Shown one piece after another: positions 12,588 to 24,535 of a stretch of DNA of 64,000 nt; the first letter of the stretch is position 1; each line of letters begins with the position of its first letter. Both the position numbers and the translations under genes were made by a program. The notes under the pieces are model-generated. The model did not search any database. It saw only the letters and a program-made list of their open reading frames with translations, and was not told the origin of the DNA. Location: contig JAWZYV010012338.1 of assembly GCA_038373885.1 (NCBI GenBank), positions 62,001-126,000 of the forward strand, written 5' to 3'. This DNA comes from Cheiracanthium punctorium (Eukaryota > Arthropoda > Arachnida > Araneae > Cheiracanthiidae).

Positions 12588-13387
12588 TATCCTAGGACCA
12601 GTATTTTTTATAGGGTGCCTATACTGCTGAATCTTGTTAACGCAAGCAAGGTTAGGCAACCATCTTGTTTACGAAAAAATTCACGAGCAATAACTAGTTT
12701 TTGGAGTTTGTGCAGTAAATGGCGTTCGTAAAAATATAGTCTGCCAGGAATGTAGCGTGTGTAGTATTTAAAGCACTTTAACAGGAGCAAACAAAATAGC
12801 TCTCATAGATTACACTCTAATGGCAGAATGAAAATATAATTTATTGCCTTTGTTTCTACTGCTACCTCTTATCGAATAGAAATGGTGGCTGCGATTCTCC
12901 ATCCCTGATCGTCGTTGCTCCCCGATGGCCCAAACGCACACGTTGCGTCTCAGCAGTACCAAAAACTCAATATCTTGATGCTGTGTGAAAGACTCAATAT
13001 ATGAAATTACAACGGTAGTTTAAATAATTCTGGCGTCAAGTTTTCTAAGATTATGGTAATAGTATTTTGAATTTCTCAACCCTGATCGTCGTTGTTTCCC
13101 GATTGCCCAAATGCAATGCAACGATTGACACAGAAGGGGAAGGATACACTAACTTCTTTTAAGAGACTGGTTAGAGACGTATGTTGAAAAGCGTAACCCT
13201 TATTTTAAAAATGAAAAAAATGTATGAACTTTTTTTAGGAAGTCGTTTGTAATCTCATTTATTTCTTTTTATTTATTGACATCCTTTTTAATATAGTGGC
13301 CATTGCAATATTAGTTAAAATTATTCTGACCTCTAATCATTATTAAGTCTAAGTTATTGTATATAGTAAATTAAAAAGTATTCATTC

Positions 13388-13571
13388 CAGTGGCGTAGGG
13401 AGAAATTTTTCATAGAGGGGGGGGGGGTTACGACTACAACGATTCATGTATATGTGTATATATGTGTGTGTGTGTGTGTGTGTTGTGCGAGTGTGAAGAA
13501 AATATGTTTTGTATGACAAAAAAATTCCTTATCGGGGGGGGGGGGTTAACCCCCCTGTAGCTACGCCACTG
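13388..13571. mobile_element. hAT-type MITE in right foldback arm
   Basis: Counterpart of 11169-11341 in inverted orientation, with ends CAGTGGCGTAGG and GCTACGCCACTG. It carries a (TG)n tract and poly-G/poly-C blocks. Reading the minus strand, its flanks GAATATAT / GAATGAAT match the left-arm copy, so it is the same insertion. Confidence 0.68.
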
Positions 13572-14576
13572 ATATATTCATATATATATAAATAATAAAT
13601 ACATTACTTTATGGACAATACCTTACTTTATATGTGAGTAAATACATATATGCACACATATATATGTATTTATTATAAATATATAATAAATATATTTGTA
13701 ACAATTATTAATTTCAATTACCCTTCCCCCCTTCAAAAAAAAAAGAAAAGAAAAAAACGAGAACAGACTGCACAATTAATTGCCCATGCTTAAAAAGGTC
13801 TAAGTATACACACATAATATATAATAAATACATTTGTAATAGCAATTGTTCATTTCAATTACAAAAAGAAAAAAAAAACGAGAATAGATCGCAGGATTAA
13901 TAAATAGCCATGTAACGCGCTTGCTTAAAAACCTGGAAATCCTTTTCCCCACGAACCCATCTTCTAATACATTTCTCCCTGCGCGCGCTCGTATTTTCCC
14001 CTGTCAAACTGGAAGGTAGAAAAGTCTAAGTTCTTGTATTGGGATTCCATCTGCCCCTATCCGCACGTGAATTTTAGAGACACCAAAAGCGCTGTCATCT
14101 TCTTCCCGATTTTAAAATAAATCGCTAGATGGCAATGGAGGATATCGATATGACGTCATTTTTCCACCAACACGTGACCTTTCGGCTGTGTTGATGAGTG
14201 GCCCTGTAATCTGATTGGCTGAAGTGTATATTTTCCATCCACACGTGGCTGAAATAGCCTCGTCTCAGTATAAGTTTTAATATGTTAGCACCTTTTAATG
14301 GGAATCTTTGGAGAGATATCTTTTGCAGTCATGTACAGGTTCCAGAGAGTTATTAAAACATTCGTATGCAGCACAATACAGAGGTATAATTATTATTTTT
14401 TTGATTTTGCGCTTATTACCAGGAGTCCAGCACATAAGCCTATGGAGAAATGGTTGTTTGTTTTCCACCGTCACGTGACTTTTAAAGCCTCGAACCCAAG
14501 GAGGCGATATCCTCCATTCTGAACAAGCCGCACAAACCACGGACACGGAGGTATATTCTGTGGAGGGGAAACTAAA

Positions 14577-15297
14577 GGCTGGAATCCACATCAGCGGAAT
14601 ACGCCACGGAAAGCTGAAAACTGAATTCCTGTCGATTGGCGATCTCAGAACTTGAATACGCCGCAGCGCCATCTATCGTCTGAATTTTAAATCGTTTCTT
14701 GTTACGTTTACTCGACAAGTGAAAAATAAACACAGAAAAATCCATGAATAACGAATAATATATAGCTATAATAAGTTTTCACTATATGAATATGATGAAT
14801 TTGATTGGAATACATGAAATTAAAAAAACGTAAACATAGATTCTGAGCTCAAAAGATACTCCTAGCAAGAGAGAAATATGGAATTTTCACAGCATTTATT
14901 GAATGAAGTACTGTAGATGAAGAATAGTATTTTTAATACAAAAATGTTGGTTTTAAGAAAATGTCCTTTAATTCTTGTTTTTTATTTTTTACTCAATCAA
15001 ATTTATAACACAATAAGAATAGTACATTCCAATCTCGTAATAGATATAAGTACTTCAACATCCAAACGGGACGCTATCTTGTTTTTTGGATGGACCGCCT
15101 CTCTAGATCTACGCCAATTCCTATTGGCCGGCACACAGCGGAATACGCGGCGGAAACTGAAAAGTTCAGCATTTTCAACTCCGTTTTCCGCGCTTCATTC
15201 TGCGGGGCAGAAACTGAAAAACCGGAAGTTCGTCCATTTTCTGTTTCAGTTTTCTGCTTTCCGCCGCGTATTCCGCGCATGTGGATTCCAGGCTTAA
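14577..15297. repeat. Inverted repeat pair enclosing ~720 bp, unclassified
   Basis: AGGCTGGAATCCACATCAGC (14577 on) and the minus-strand reading of 15297 downward, AAGCCTGGAATCCACATGCG, are near-identical and both continue with GGAATACGC. The internal 15080-15290 segment holds a further inverted pair (GCGGAATACGCGGCGGAAAC / TTTCCGCCGCGTATTCCGC). No clear target duplication. Probably a non-autonomous DNA transposon. Confidence 0.5.
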
Positions 15298-15343
15298 TAC
15301 TAGAATTTTGGCATATAAATTTCTGGTCCAATAGATGGTAGAG

Positions 15344-15568
15344 TAAGGTAACCAAACAGCCCCATTTTCCGGGGACAGTCCCCATTTTCAGGACGTTTTT
15401 CAAATTGTCCCCAGAATGTAAAAATGGAACTGGGGACAATTTTTAATTATCGCATTGTTTTTCAATTAAATTACTGTTAATTGTTGCATTAATTATAAAT
15501 GTCCCCAGTTTTGTTGTCAGAATCGGGGACATGTCCCCGATTCTGACTTCAAAAATCTGGTCACCTTA
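15344..15568. mobile_element. hAT-type MITE, TAAGGTRACCA family
   Basis: The ends are TAAGGTAACCA and TGGTCACCTTA (one mismatch). TGGTAGAG is duplicated at 15336-15343 and 15569-15576. The interior is rich in GGGGAC/GTCCCC. It inserted at the very left terminus of the larger element at 15572, splitting it from its flank. Confidence 0.85.
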
Positions 15569-15571
15569 TGG

Positions 15572-18210
15572 TAGAGATGGCCAATGATTTGATGAGTCGA
15601 ATCAGTGATTCGAATCTTGGTACTGAGTGGCTCAGTCTTTACACTCACTATCTACTGATTCGAATCTCAAGCCCTCAACTGTGGGGAAATATATTCCATT
15701 CCAAGTGCGAAGGGAAGGAAAACTTATTTTCCCTTTGCCGTTTCCAGAGATTTTCCCTTACTCTTTCAACTTTTTCGACTCTTTTCGACTCTTTACGACT
15801 CTTTACGACTCTGAGTCGATAGATAATTTGAAACAGCAAATGAGTGGGTGTGGGTGAGTTGGTCACTGAGTTGGTGCAGCAACGAATCTTTACTGATTCA
15901 GTGTTTCGCTCTGTTTCGGTGATTGTATACAATGAATCTCAACTCAGTAGAATCTCAAATGTTTCAGTGATTGTATGCGATCGTTGAGATTCGTTAGTTT
16001 TTCGAATCCTTTATCGACTCAGAGTCGAAAGGAGTCGAAAAGAGTTGAAAGGATGTTTCATTTAATTGGAGTTTTTTTTCGAATCTTCTATTGACTCAGA
16101 GTCGAAAAGAGTTGAAAGGATGTTTCATTTAATTGGAGTTTTTTTTTTTGAATCTTTGGTGTTTCATTTCTTGGTTGGTGGTCGGATTTAAAGTTTATCT
16201 GTCTGTGGGTGTGGAGTGGGTCGAACATCGTTTGCTTTATTTTGGCGGGGGGCATAGGCGTTAAGAAAATTCAAGTATCAGAGCTATTTAATAATGATAT
16301 TTTCTACAATCGGAAACATTTTGTCACCCCATCCAAATATTACATGCCAATGCTCGTGGAAGAGCGGGGGGTGTCTCAAAGTTGTTTAAACCTTTTTTCC
16401 TCGGGTGTGGGGGGGACTTCCTCCTTCCAACTTGTCTGGCTGCTTTAATATTTGTCAAAAATTTAATGAAACATCCCTTTTCTACTTTTAACTTCAATAT
16501 ATGTCCCCCTGCCCCCACCCTCAAAAAAAGAAAAAAAAAAAACGGACACGTTAAGTTTACATGGTTGGCAGGTTTTCATGTGAAGGGAAATAGAATGAAA
16601 TAAAGTTAGGATTGTGCTTGTCACTTTTAATGAAGGATACAGGGGCGGTATTAAGCGATACTTTGTAGTAAGCAAAATAACATTTCGCTTTATTGCTGCA
16701 GATTTCGTTTAAGATATTTATTTTACCTTGTTTGTCGTTTAAGGGGAATGATTTTATTTTCTTTCGTAATTCAGAGAAATACAAAATAGGGTCTAAAGCA
16801 GTGGCGTAGTTAGGGTTATTGACAGTGGCGTAGCCAGGATTTTATTTCGGGGTGGGCTGGGTATCAAATTTAAAGATAAAGTTCAATTGTAAGCTAAGTA
16901 AATGGTCCCATTTTGGGGGGGGGGCAGCAGCCCATCAGCAGGACTGGGCCAAAAATCGATAAATATCGACATATCGGTTTTATTTCAACATCAAATATCC
17001 GATATTCCCATTTTCTTTTCAGTGAAATCTCGAATTCGATAAAGGTCAAAAATACAGGCCGGCGATAAGAAAATCCTGAGATCAATACCAGCTTGTGATG
17101 CTTTTGCTACTGCTTTCTCTCCGTTGATGACGATGCCGGATCGCGGAAAAAACAGCTCCATAGTTTATTAGTCTAATTACCATAATTAATTAACGTATAT
17201 CTCGGAAACTATCCACCGGAGCGCGTTTTTATTGATTCTCGACCCCCCCCCTAGACTCAACACCCCATCGATACTTAAAATTTCGAATGCTTTGACACCA
17301 AACTTAACCTTTTAATCTTACAGGCCCAGGGGGTCATACGAAGCTCCCCTATATTTTCAATTTGGGCATTTGAAACACTAGCCTCCTCCGGCGGCATCTC
17401 CAAAGCCTAGAAACCATCCCAGAGCCAATTTCTACATGTTTGCAGTCCTTTTAAGCCTCAATCATGGTTATTAAGTCTAATTACCATAATTAATTAACGT
17501 ATATATCGGAAACTATCCATCGGAGCGCGTTTTTATTGATTCTCGACCCCCCCTAGACGTTTACCCTCATCGATACATAAAATTTCGAATACTTTGACAC
17601 CAAACTTAACCTTTTAATCTTACAGGCCCAGGGGGTCATACGAAGCTCCCCTATATTTTCATTTTGGGCAGTTTGGAAACCATCCCAGAGCCAATTTCCA
17701 CATGTTTGCAGTCCTTTTAAGCCTCAATCATGGTTAATTAGTCTAATTACCATAATTAACTAACGTATATCTCGGAAACTATCCATCGGAGCGCGTTTTT
17801 ATTGATTCTCGACCCCCCTAGACGTATACCCCCATCGATACATAAAATTTCGAATACTTTGACACCAAACTTAACCTTTTAATCTTACAGGCCCAGGGGG
17901 TCATACGAAGCTCCCCTATATTTTCATTTCGGGCAGTTTAAACACTAGTTTTACTTGAACCGCCCTACGACGGCATCTCCAAAGTCTACAAACCGTCCCA
18001 GAGCAAAAGGAGAGAGAGATGCTAGCTGCCCGAGAACTCAGCGGAGAAGAAACCCGATGAATGGGTGAAGGGTGTTTAAATAGTACGGCTTTCGGCGCAG
18101 AGAGAGGGAAAATTTCTTTAGTTGTTTTATTGATTCAAGATTCGAATCATCGAAGTAGTGAGTGAGTTGAGATTCGAATCAGTAAAATTGAGTCGAACCG
18201 CCCATCTCTA
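15572..18210. mobile_element. Large hAT-like element (TAGAGATGG termini) containing a tandem array
   Basis: The left end TAGAGATGG and the right end CCATCTCTA are inverted, and both subterminal zones are packed with GATTCGAATC and GACTC/GAGTC motifs (15590-16110 and 18120-18195). TAGAGATGGGC-like termini are common in animal hATs (family knowledge). No clean 8-bp duplication survives: AGATGG flanks both ends, but offset. The interior holds sequence with CAGTGGCGTAG-type MITE ends (near 16800 and 16826) and the 17.16-18.0 kb array. No transposase recognised. Confidence 0.55.
17160..17995. repeat. Three-unit tandem repeat, ~265-300 bp
   Basis: Units start near 17167, 17469 and 17736 with TAGTCTAATTACCATAATTA and share CTCGGAAACTATCCA, GGAGCGCGTTTTTATTGATT, TTGACACCAAACTTAACC and GGCCCAGGGGGTCATACGAA. 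The second unit lacks a ~35-bp piece present in the first. Units look over 95 percent identical by eye. The CGGAAACTAT and GGCCC blocks suggest amplification of one older repeat. Confidence 0.8.
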
Positions 18211-19480
18211 AGATGGCGCGCTTCGTCAAGTGGTCCAGTAGGGAAGGTGAAATCAATGTTATCAAAGCGCGCTTCAATCCATTTTAAATAATTTTTTTCT
18301 TGAAACATTTACCTTAAAAAATTCAAACGTAGTAAAATTTTGTTGCTGAAAATCTCAACTTTAACATATAATTTTTTAAAAACTCGATAGTTATTTATCT
18401 TTCCTGAAATGGAATTTATTAGATCATCGAATGTTGATGTTTTCCTTTTGCCTGAGTCACGAAGGCATATTTACCTTCGAATTCAGGCCACGAAGGTAAA
18501 TAAATTTACCTTCGTGGCCTGAGTGATGGTTCGGCAGACAGGTTTCTGCTGGTTTCGTTTTTCGCGCCGATCCGGCAGTGCGACCGTGGTCAAAACTGTT
18601 AGTGCAGCCGGAAGCATATGAGCTCCCCCCCCCCCTTCCTCCCCACAGGAATGGAAAATCTTTGTTACTGAATTCGAAAACGGATTAAGCCCTCACCGAG
18701 GAAAAAGAAATTTCATAAAAAATGCAAGAGATCCTATTTTACTTCCATAAAATTTACATAAATTTCAACCAGCCGCTCTTATCCTCAAAATTGCATTAAT
18801 CCGTGTCTGATTCGAAGTTTCCTTAGAATTTTCTTTTGTAACGATAACTTCAGAAGGAAAGAAAAAAAAAAGAAAACTTACTTATTTTTTAAAGTCAAAT
18901 CAATCCTCCTTTCTTTTAAACTTGCGAATCGGTCAATGATGTCCTCATAAAAAGGCGTTGTTTTAATTCAGATATCAATAATTTTAAAAGCTCTTTAAAA
19001 TTCCCCCTGTTTAAAGAATTTTCTCGCTCGCCATGTCCTCTAAATGCCAGTTCTTGCTTACTTAAAAACAATACTGCTTTGATGGGTAATTGTCCATTCA
19101 TAAGCGTCTATCCAGGCTTACCTTCTTGATAAATTCAGCAATATAAAGTCCAGAGTTTTCCGAACATATATTCTCCGTACCCCTCCCTCACTTCTCGAGC
19201 CAATCAGTCAGTCGAATTCACTGCAGCCGTCGTTTGAAAATCTTTCATCAGCTGTACTTTGCTACTAACTCCCTATGCCGGAGAGACTGCTTACAAACTC
19301 GTTGCCATGGCAACGGTGCTGCCAATTTCTTGATCGGCTATTAGGGCTGTACCCAGGCCTCCGAGAGAGGAGAAAGATTTTTACCACGGACTTGGATATC
19401 GGACGACCACTGCCGTTTTCTAAAAGAGCTAAATGAAATTTGCTTGTAGGATGCCACTATAAGTTTGTGTTGTGCGCTTC
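18211..19480. other. Unassigned interval with a strong palindrome
   Basis: No gene recognised. It contains the perfect hairpin at 18484-18521. The remainder is unique-looking AT-rich DNA. Confidence 0.5.
18484..18521. repeat. Perfect 38-bp palindrome
   Basis: CAGGCCACGAAGGTAAAT is followed by AA and then its exact reverse complement. An offset partial copy, CACGAAGG...TACCTTCG, lies just upstream (18458-18479). It could extrude as a hairpin; the role is unknown. Confidence 0.85.
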
Positions 19481-19481
19481 A

Positions 19482-19537
19482 GGGCCGGCTTAAGGGGGTT
19501 GCAAATGTAGGCAATCGCCCAAGGCCTCGCTCCTGGG

Positions 19538-19574
<37 letters not shown>

Positions 19575-19743
19575 ATCACATGATCGCGCTTGGTAGATGG
19601 TTGAGATATATCCCAAAAAAGAGGAAATAAAACCAATATGTACTAGCAGTGCTAGTAGTAACTTACATAAGATATGATAGAAAGGAGGCCCCGCTCTTGC
19701 GCTTCGCCTAGGGCCCCCGCACGCCGCTCGGGCCGGCCCTCTG
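19482..19743. mobile_element. Probable hAT-type MITE, CAGGGCCGGC family
   Basis: The left end is CAGGGCCGGCTTAAGG; the right end is CTCGGGCCGGCCCT. Flanks GTGCGCTT and CTGCGCAT agree at 6 of 8 positions, a degraded 8-bp duplication. It holds a poly-T tract of about 29 bases and GGGCC-rich ends. Confidence 0.55.
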
Positions 19744-20221
19744 CGCATGCGTGCATTAGTAGCAGATTTAATTATGATTCGTCGCTAGAGGGCTCTTATG
19801 TAGCTTATCATTAAAAGGGGATCGATTATTTTCCTTTGAGAGGCTGACGCTATTTCGCCCTTCTGACGATGGTTAATGATCGTCCTATGTCCAAATCAAT
19901 GGTACAGTGGCGTAGGTAGGGGGAAAAACTGCTCCCCCCAAGACTTTAATTCGCTCTTTGGCGAGTTCGCATAAATCGTGAACCTTTCAATTCTCGTCAG
20001 GTCGTTCCTTCGAACCTTCATATCGCACCCTCTACATATTTCAGAAGTCCTGGGACGCCTATCGCTTCCCAAAGATGTCACTAAGATGTCCGTTTTAAGG
20101 GACATAATTAACAAAGCAAAAACACTGAGTGATGGCATGCTAATATCTGCTACAAATTGAGTCTTTACGAAATAACGTAGAGAGAGAATCCAAGAGAAAA
20201 TTTTAAGATTTAATACATTTA

Positions 20222-20405
20222 TTTCCGCAACACCAGATTATATGGTAGTTAGAGCACCACACTTATTGAGATCATGGACCCGGGCTGAACTCCCGGCTTA
20301 GTTAGACTGACCTATTTTGCATCCCTTCATAGGCAGAAAGTAATGCTGGCCGCCTACTGTGCTCCCATAACAATATAACCAATGCTTTTGGGCCTTAGTA
20401 ATGTC
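20222..20405 (+). repeat. tRNA-derived SINE-like sequence, interrupted by a MITE
   Basis: TATGGTAGTTAGAGCACC resembles an A box and GGGCTGAACTCCC a decayed B box, spaced as in tRNA-derived SINE heads. The body is cut by the MITE at 20406-20560 and may continue after 20569. No 3' tail or flanking duplication was defined. Confidence 0.45.
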
Positions 20406-20560
20406 CAGGGGCAGCCCTAAGATACGTGACGCCCCTCTGCAAACGTAAAAAAGGCGTTCCCTTTTATACTTTTTTAAGCTTTTGAGTTCGAAAAGGCGCC
20501 CTTTCGAAGACAGCGCCCTGATGCGATGCTTCCCTTGCTTACCGTATCGAGCCGCCCCTG
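20406..20560. mobile_element. hAT-type MITE, CAGGGGCRGCCCTA family, copy 1
   Basis: The ends are CAGGGGCAGCCCTA and GAGCCGCCCCTG. Flanks GTAATGTC (20398-20405) and GTAATGTG (20561-20568) match at 7 of 8. Same family as 25070-25213: both share GCGCCC..TTTGAGTTCGAAA..CGCCC(C/T)TTCGAAG in the body. Confidence 0.8.
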
Positions 20561-20568
20561 GTAATGTG

Positions 20569-21674
20569 AAGTGCCCGGCATAGAGGAGGTTTGGGGGAGG
20601 AACAACTTATTCCTCCTTTGACCTTGAACGTGAGAATGTGGGCACTTACCCACTAAAACTCTTAGGGTTTTCTTTAAAATGAGATTTTAAGTAAACCTTT
20701 ATTAATTGAATACAGTGCATCCGGTTATTTGGGAGGGACACATTGGACAAACGCAGTTCGGCCTAATTAAGCGGCTTCCAGAACAATCAGAAGTTTAAAT
20801 AAAGAAGTAGATAGTAGTACATGATAATTCACAGTTGAATTGCTGGAAATATGTTTGTGAGGACTAGGGAATACAATCCCGATCCCGCGGGAACGGGATC
20901 CTGTGGGATCCAGCACTAATCTTTGCGGGACTAGTCCTGCGGGATTACGATCCTGATCCTGCAGGAATGACACTGAGAAATAAACGGTTATCTATTACAA
21001 TTTCACGCTGCCTTCCCAATCAATAGACCGAAAATTTTTGCATGTTAATTTCTCTTATCTAAGAATAAAAGAATCAATAATTACAAATTTTAATGTAAAG
21101 TTTTATTTATTTTTTAATTATCTTCCAATGGGAATGTAGATTAAACATCTAAATCTAGGCACTGTATTGTACATTTTTCGCAAAATTCCCAATCTTCAAA
21201 TGAACTGAAATATTTCCCAATTTATCTCTTAGGGAACAGTCACGCATTAATTATAAAAAGTCTTCATTTTAGCTTTCAATGTTTTAAATGCACTTTTGAT
21301 TGTTTTACTAAAATTAAATCTGGTCTAGGAAATGATTCATTGGATTTTATCTGTTCCTTTTTCAGCAACTAAGAAAATGACGTAAGTATGTTAATGTTAA
21401 ATTGTATATTTCTGTAAATTCCTCATTTTTTGCAACTAACATAAGACATAACTTAGCATATTATTCTGACTATCATGATTATAATTTTCATATTTCTGTA
21501 AGTTGTTGTATTAATTATTATTGTTAAACTTTGCTTAAAATCTTACTTTTATCTAGTTTTCTCGGTTGAAATGAAGTCCTAGCTAAAAGAAATGTCAATC
21601 CGACGGGATTGCGGAATCAATAAATCTCAATCCCGCAAGACGAAAAACAGTGCGGGATTGCATTCCCTAGTGAG
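20569..21674. other. Unassigned, with a GGGATC-rich segment
   Basis: 20870-20965 and 21600-21675 share GGGATTG/ATCCCG-type words (for example CGGGATCC, CTGCGGGATTACGATCC; ATCCCGCAAGAC, GCGGGATTGCATTCCCTAG). They may be the two ends of an element bounded by AGGGAATACAATCCC and GGGATTGCATTCCCT (about 20867-21669). No gene seen. Confidence 0.4.
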
Positions 21675-21828
21675 CATGGGCGCCGGTAGCATAGGGTAAG
21701 GGGGGGGCAATGCCCCCCCTGGATTTTTGTATGCAGTGTTTTCCCTTGCTTTTTTGCTCATCCCAATAATAACCATACGTTAAAGTAGTCTTTGCCCCCC
21801 CCTGAGAAATATTCTGCAGACGCCTATG
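21675..21828. mobile_element. hAT-type MITE, CATGGGCGCCGGCAG family, copy 2
   Basis: 154 bp, the same length as copy 1. The ends are CATGGGCGCCGGTAG and CTGCAGACGCCTATG. CTAGTGAG is duplicated perfectly at 21667-21674 and 21829-21836. Shares GGATTTTTGTATGCAGTG with copy 1. Confidence 0.88.
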
Positions 21829-22358
21829 CTAGTGAGTCTACATAAATAAATTGACCGTAAACATATTGTTAAGCAGTCTGGGTAATTAGCTTTTTACTAA
21901 CCAAACATACATATTACGTACCAGTAGTGACTCTTTTCCCAAAAATCGACCCTATTTTTCAATTTTATTTACGAAGAAGGTTATCCAATGTAATTTGCTT
22001 CTTTTTTTAATATCGACTACACTTCAATAAAATCAGATCTGTCTAATGATGAAAATAAACTGTCATCCTTGCTTTTTTGCATGTAAAATCTTCGCAGTGT
22101 ATTAATACAATTTCTAGCAATTCATATTTACGGATATTTTTTTAAATCACTTCAATGTTTTTTAGCACTACAGTGAATTTTCATTGTACGCACAGAACAT
22201 ATTCACTAAGTCCGGCAATGAGAGAGAGATTCAGATTAAAAAAAAAAAAAAATCTGTAAATTGAAGTTAAAGATAGCAAAAGAATTACTCTAAAAGTGTG
22301 AATGAAGTAATATAAAAATGGAAGAAGAAGAAAGAAAAAAAAACATGGCCCCCTCACC

Positions 22359-22545
22359 CATGGGCGCCCATAAAGGGGGGCAAGGTTGGGCAATTGCCCC
22401 CCCCCTAGAGTTTTAGATTAATGTCTCATGGTGTATACAAATGGCAAAACCAGAACCACATTTGTTAAAACTTTGAAATTTGCCCCCCTCTAGAAAAATT
22501 TTTGGAGTTTACCCCCCCATAGAAAAATTCCTATGGGCACCCATG
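22359..22545. mobile_element. hAT-type MITE, CATGGGCGCCCAT family
   Basis: The ends are CATGGGCGCCCATAAAG and ATGGGCACCCATG. CCCTCACC flanks both sides (22351-22358, 22546-22553), a perfect 8-bp duplication. 187 bp, with GGGGGGCAAGG and GCCCCCCCC blocks. Confidence 0.85.
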
Positions 22546-23296
22546 CCCTCACCACTACCCCCACCCAAAAAAAAGTCCAATTCAATGGCGGATTAATGTA
22601 ATTTTGTGGATGAAGCTGCTAATTGGAATATTTACATATAAATCCATTTTATGGAAGTAAAATATCTTTTATAGATTAATTTCTTTTTTCTCGGGAGGGA
22701 CGGTTGCCCCCTCCCCTTTAATTCGTTGTTGTGTTGAATTACTTTTACGGTGTGAATGAAAGAATGTGAAAACGGAAGGAAATGAAACAACCCCCCCCCC
22801 AAAAAAAAAAAAAAAAAAAAAATCTGATGTGGACAACACATAACTTCCTTCCACGTATATTAAATCAAAAATATTTTCGGCGCATTTCATCTAAACTTAT
22901 TTTGATTGAAAGAGATAAAATATCAGTAATAGTAAGGTTTAGCCATTTCTAGCCAAATATTTCGATATCGCGAAGCTGAGTTCAATTTGAAAGATTTCCT
23001 TTTGACACTTTATTTGGCGATACTTCACCAAAAGCCGACAAGCTTGAGAAAGTTTGTGAGCTTTTGGGGATAGCCCCAAAGTAATAACTGACCACAGACT
23101 TTCAATGAATTGAATGCATCCATACACCTTAAGGTATTTTAAGTCATTTGGCTGACCCTGTAAATGAATTACCCAGTCGATTGCCGTCTAAAAAGATATT
23201 GAAAACTGTTAGATATTACAATAGTTCTAAATACAAAAGTTTAAAATTCTACGGGTTAAAGTTTTAGAGTTATACAAAATACGAAAGAACTTTTTT

Positions 23297-23562
23297 GCAC
23301 CAAATTTGGCGATATTTCGGCAAAACTCGCTACGGTCGACGACAAATGGCGATATTTTGGGCATGGGCCAAACAATGACTGACTATCGCCAAATTTGGCG
23401 ATATTTCGCCAAAACTCACCCAGAACGATGACAAATGGCGATATTTTGGGTATGGACAAAATGACTGACTATTGCCAAATTTGGCGATATTTCAGCAAAA
23501 CTCGCCAAAGTCGACGACGGACGGCGAGATTTTGGGCATGGACCAAACAATGACTATCTACA
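23297..23562. repeat. ~90-bp minisatellite, three units
   Basis: Each unit has CCAAATTTGGCGATATTTC, CAAAACTC, GACGA and GGCGATATTTTGGGCATGG (third copy GGCGAGATTTTGGGCATGG). CCAAATTTGG is itself a palindrome. Confidence 0.8.
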
Positions 23563-23994
23563 GTTGTATTATATTATAGACATTAAAGTACTGAAATTCT
23601 TTTCGGTGGTCCTGTAAATAAACTCTCCAGTAGAATGGAACCAAAAATCGAGATGCACAGCTAGATATTACAACAATCTTATACATGAAATTTCATCATA
23701 GTTTTTGAGATTTGAGAGTTAAATACGCACACACGTACACCAAAAGTCGCCAAGCTTGTCCAAGTTCTTGAGGGAGGCACGTGACTGTGGTCGGACCATT
23801 ACCTAACTTAAGTAGTAGGACGGTATTGTGCTGGAAATGGATGAATGCCCCTAAAATTGCCATTGACCGTAATGTATTGGAAATCTTTTGAGTGTTCCTG
23901 TAGCAGAACTATAAATGATAAAGACACTTCTTTTAATGAAGAAATTCATTTTGTAACTCTTAACAGCATATATCAGATCTGAGTCGTTTGAAAT

Positions 23995-24535
23995 AGCCCA
24001 ATACCACTAAAATACGCTTTAATGAATTTCGGCCCATAGAGCGTAATATATTTAGAATCTTTTGAGCCGCCCTGTAGATAAAATATGCAGTCGAATAGAA
24101 CTAAAAGGGGAGCGGCACAAGTAGATGTTACTATAATAATAAATATAAAGTTTCAACATTCTACGCCTAATAGTTTTTGAGATATGCAAGTTTAATGAAT
24201 TTTGGCCCATAGAGCGTAATGTATTTCGAATCTTTTGGGCGGTCCTGTAGATAAACTATCTAGTCGAATGGAACCAAAAGGGGAGGTGCACAGCTAGTTG
24301 TTACAAATATCTAAAATATAAAATTTGGACCTTCTACCCCTAATAGTTTTTGAGATATGCGAGTTTAATGAAATTCATTCCGTAGAGCGTAATGTATTTC
24401 GAATCTTTTGGGCGGTCCTGTACATAAACTATCCATTCGATTGAGACCAAAAGGGGAGGTGCACAACTAGATCATAGAACAATCCTAAATATCAAATCTC
24501 AACATTCTACGACCAATAGTTTTTGAGATATGCGA
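23995..24535. repeat. ~183-bp tandem repeat, three units
   Basis: Units share CATAGAGCGTAATGTATTT, CGAATCTTTTGGGCGGTCCT, GTAGATAAACTATC, AACCAAAAGGGGAGGTGCAC and TAGTTTTTGAGATATGCGAG. Older, more diverged units extend back to about 23590. Confidence 0.8.

Larger units (their letters stand above)
10616..14068. mobile_element. Foldback/Mutator-like element, ~1.2-kb terminal inverted repeats
   Basis: The ends are ACGTGCGGATAGGGGCAG and CTGCCCCTATCCGCACGT, an 18-bp perfect inverted pair, each bordered by GAATTTTAG (10607-10615 and 14069-14077), a 9-bp target duplication. Inverted homology continues inward through about 11860 on the left and 12890 on the right (for example GACGATCAGGG near 11834 against CCTGATCGTC near 12904). 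Nine-base duplications are typical of Mutator-like and Drosophila FB foldback elements (established knowledge). No transposase frame was recognised, so it is non-autonomous. Younger hAT MITEs sit in both arms and in the ~1-kb central loop. Confidence 0.78.

Noticed and set aside
15572..18210. AGATGG on both sides as a target duplication for the large TAGAGATGG element
   Set aside because: The hexamers are offset relative to an 8-bp duplication and overlap the terminal motif GAGATGG, so chance similarity is likely.
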